Below the pieces are notes generated by a model. It did no database searches. It was not told the origin of the DNA and saw nothing but the letters and a program-made list of their open reading frames with translations. A DNA stretch of 6,438 nt from an uncultured Clostridia bacterium (GTDB lineage Bacteria; Bacillota; Clostridia; Oscillospirales; Acutalibacteraceae), in contig CANOFK010000075.1 in the NCBI GenBank assembly GCA_947565265.1, forward strand, positions 1 to 6,438, read 5' to 3'. This document shows positions 5,042 through 6,438 of this stretch, piece by piece (positions within the stretch are counted from its first letter, which is position 1; the number at the start of each line of letters is the position of its first letter). The translations under genes were made by a program, and so were the position numbers.

Positions 5042-6364
5042 ATGGCAGAGTTTTATCATTCTGTGACGCTTTTTGAGGATAAATGCGTGGGTTGCACCAA
5101 CTGCGTCAAGCGCTGCCCCACCGAGGCGATCCGCATACGGGGGGGCAAGGCGTTTATTGCCCCGGAGCGGTGCATTGACTGCGGGGAATGCATACGCATC
5201 TGCCCCCACCACGCCAAACGGGCCAGGTTTACCCACATGGACGCGTTGGAGCGCTTTACATATAAGATCGCCCTGCCGGCGCCGGCGCTGTACGGCCAGT
5301 TTAACAATCTGGACGACATTGACTATGTGCTGACCGGCCTTAAGCAACTGGGCTTTGACCAGGTGTATGAGGTTTCACGGGCGGCGGAGCTGGTGAGCGA
5401 GGCCACCCGCAAGCTGATGTACAACGCCGAAAGCGGGGCGGATATCCCCCGGCCGGTGATCAGCTCGGCCTGCCCGGCGGTGGTGCGGCTGATACGGGTG
5501 CGGTTCCCGGATTTGTGCGGCCATGTGCTGCCGTTGAAGTCGCCCATGGAAACGGCGGCGGGGATGGCCAAGAAGGAGGCCGCGGATAAGACCGGCCTGC
5601 CGGAAAGCCAGATCGGCTGCTTTTTCATCACCCCCTGCCCGGCCAAGGTGACGGACATTAAAATGCCGTTGGGCATGGGGCGGTCCCAGGTGGACGGGGC
5701 CATTGCCATCAGCGAGGTGTTCCCCCAGTTGAGCCACAAGATGGACCACCTGGAATGCGTGGAGCCCATTGCCAACTCGGGGATCATCGGGGTGGGCTGG
5801 TCCACCAGCGGGGGGGAGTCGGCGGCGCTGCTGAACGAAAAATACCTGGCCGCGGACGGCATTGAGAATGTGATCCGGGTACTGGAGGAGATTGAGGACG
5901 AGCGCATAGGCGACCTGGACTTTATTGAACTGAACGCCTGCGCCGGGGGCTGCGTGGGGGGCGTGCTGTGCGTGGAGAACCCCTATGTGGCCAAGGCGCG
6001 GATACAGCGGCTGCGCAAGTACCTGCCTGTGAGCCAGAACCACCTGGCGGGGGGGCCTATTCCCAGGGAAATGGAGTGGGAGGGGGAGTTGGAGTTTTCC
6101 AATGTGATGACCCTTTCCACAGATTTGAAAGAGGCCATGCAGATGATGGTGGAGATCAACACCCTGGAAGAGGAACTGCCGGGGCTAGACTGTGGCGCCT
6201 GCGGCGCGCCTACCTGCCGGGCCTTTGCCGAGGACGTGGTGAAGGGGGCGTGCAAGAAGGCGGACTGCGTGTTTGTGTACCGGAAACAGATGCAAAAGCT
6301 TTCCAGTACGCTGAGCGAACTGGAAGGCGGGCTGGGCTGGCACCCGGGGCAAGGGGAAGGGTGA
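5042..6364 (+). CDS. [FeFe]-hydrogenase-like iron-sulfur protein, predicted sensory or non-catalytic
   Basis: 440 residues. Two [4Fe-4S] ferredoxin motifs come first: Cys15/18/21/25 and Cys44/47/50/54. An Fe_hyd_lg_C-type domain (about 75-330) follows with degenerate H-cluster motifs: SSACP (141-145; canonical TSCCP), TPCPAK (197-202; canonical MPCxxK), and ELNACAGGCVGG (296-307; canonical ExMACxxGCxxGG). The four cluster-binding cysteines are present as Cys144, 199, 300 and 304. Ala143 replaces the proton-relay Cys, and GGVLC replaces the GGGQP end. The C-terminal part has a second iron-sulfur motif, CGACGAPTC (384-392) plus Cys409, as in RnfB and CODH/ACS proteins (PF04060 type). The hydrogenase small-subunit domain and a PAS domain are absent. 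Start: ATG at 5042, 11 nt after AAGGAGG; a longer reading begins inside the hairpin and is unlikely. These traits fit a sensory-type hydrogenase homologue; whether it carries an H-cluster is inference. Confidence 0.9.
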   Translation: MAEFYHSVTLFEDKCVGCTNCVKRCPTEAIRIRGGKAFIAPERCIDCGECIRICPHHAKRARFTHMDALERFTYKIALPAPALYGQFNNLDDIDYVLTGLKQLGFDQVYEVSRAAELVSEATRKLMYNAESGADIPRPVISSACPAVVRLIRVRFPDLCGHVLPLKSPMETAAGMAKKEAADKTGLPESQIGCFFITPCPAKVTDIKMPLGMGRSQVDGAIAISEVFPQLSHKMDHLECVEPIANSGIIGVGWSTSGGESAALLNEKYLAADGIENVIRVLEEIEDERIGDLDFIELNACAGGCVGGVLCVENPYVAKARIQRLRKYLPVSQNHLAGGPIPREMEWEGELEFSNVMTLSTDLKEAMQMMVEINTLEEELPGLDCGACGAPTCRAFAEDVVKGACKKADCVFVYRKQMQKLSSTLSELEGGLGWHPGQGEG

Positions 6365-6418
6365 AACGGGCCGGCGGGCTGGGGGAGAGGGCGCAGACAA
6401 AAAATCCCCGCTTGGGCT

Positions 6419-6428
6419 GGGAGGAGAG
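6419..6428 (+). promoter_or_regulatory. Probable ribosome binding site of a gene beginning beyond the window
   Basis: GGGAGGAGAG lies 55 bp after the hydrogenase-like stop and within 20 bp of the right edge. No terminator is seen between the stop and this site, so the operon most likely continues. A GTG at 6361 overlapping the stop opens only 23 codons and is not credible as the next gene. Confidence 0.5.
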
Positions 6429-6438
6429 ATAGCCCTCG

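Noticed and set aside
1..6438. CRISPR arrays, tRNA or rRNA genes, transposases, phage genes
   Set aside because: No regularly spaced repeats, no tRNA-like cloverleaf noticed, and all coding space is taken by metabolic, RiPP and hydrogenase-type genes.

Overview
The window looks like chromosomal DNA of a GC-rich anaerobic Clostridia-type Firmicute. The evidence is a SCIFF peptide next to its radical SAM maturase (a pair that is nearly a signature of Clostridia), a short ACT-domain SerA beside SerC, an [FeFe]-hydrogenase-like protein encoded with DRTGG and RsbW-like ATPase partners, strong AGGAGG ribosome binding sites and sigma-A-like promoters. I cannot name the genus.

Layout. Everything from 1 to 3879 reads on the minus strand. 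In transcription order it is serC (3879-2794) and serA (2751-1585), a two-gene serine biosynthesis operon. A leader of about 150 nt with a near-consensus promoter follows, then the ribosomal peptide scfA (1318-1169, TTG start), a hairpin with a T-run, and the maturase scfB (1078 to beyond base 1, so its C-terminus is missing). From 4200 to 6364 three genes read on the plus strand: a DRTGG-domain protein, an HATPase_c protein of the RsbW/anti-sigma type (ATGA overlap with the first), and a 440-residue [FeFe]-hydrogenase-like iron-sulfur protein. A further gene probably begins just past 6438. The 320-base gap 3880-4199 is a divergent promoter region; its right part is a GC-rich, hairpin-dense 5' leader for the hydrogenase-type operon.

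How the genes work together. SerA and SerC catalyse the first two steps from 3-phosphoglycerate to serine. ScfB should install one or more thioether crosslinks in ScfA. The plus-strand genes resemble a redox or H2 sensing module rather than a catalytic hydrogenase. The hydrogenase-like subunit keeps the four cluster-binding cysteines but has Ala where active enzymes have the proton-relay Cys, and its companions are signalling-type proteins. In related Clostridia, as I recall, such genes sit beside SpoIIE-type phosphatases and electron-bifurcating hydrogenase subunits, which may lie to the right.

The points most worth attention are: (a) a SCIFF variant with a seventh cysteine and Gly at the position where characterised homologues have the Thr thioether acceptor; (b) the predicted sensory hydrogenase module and its structured leader; (c) the folded, repeat-flanked leader of scfA and the hairpins around the scfA/scfB junction.
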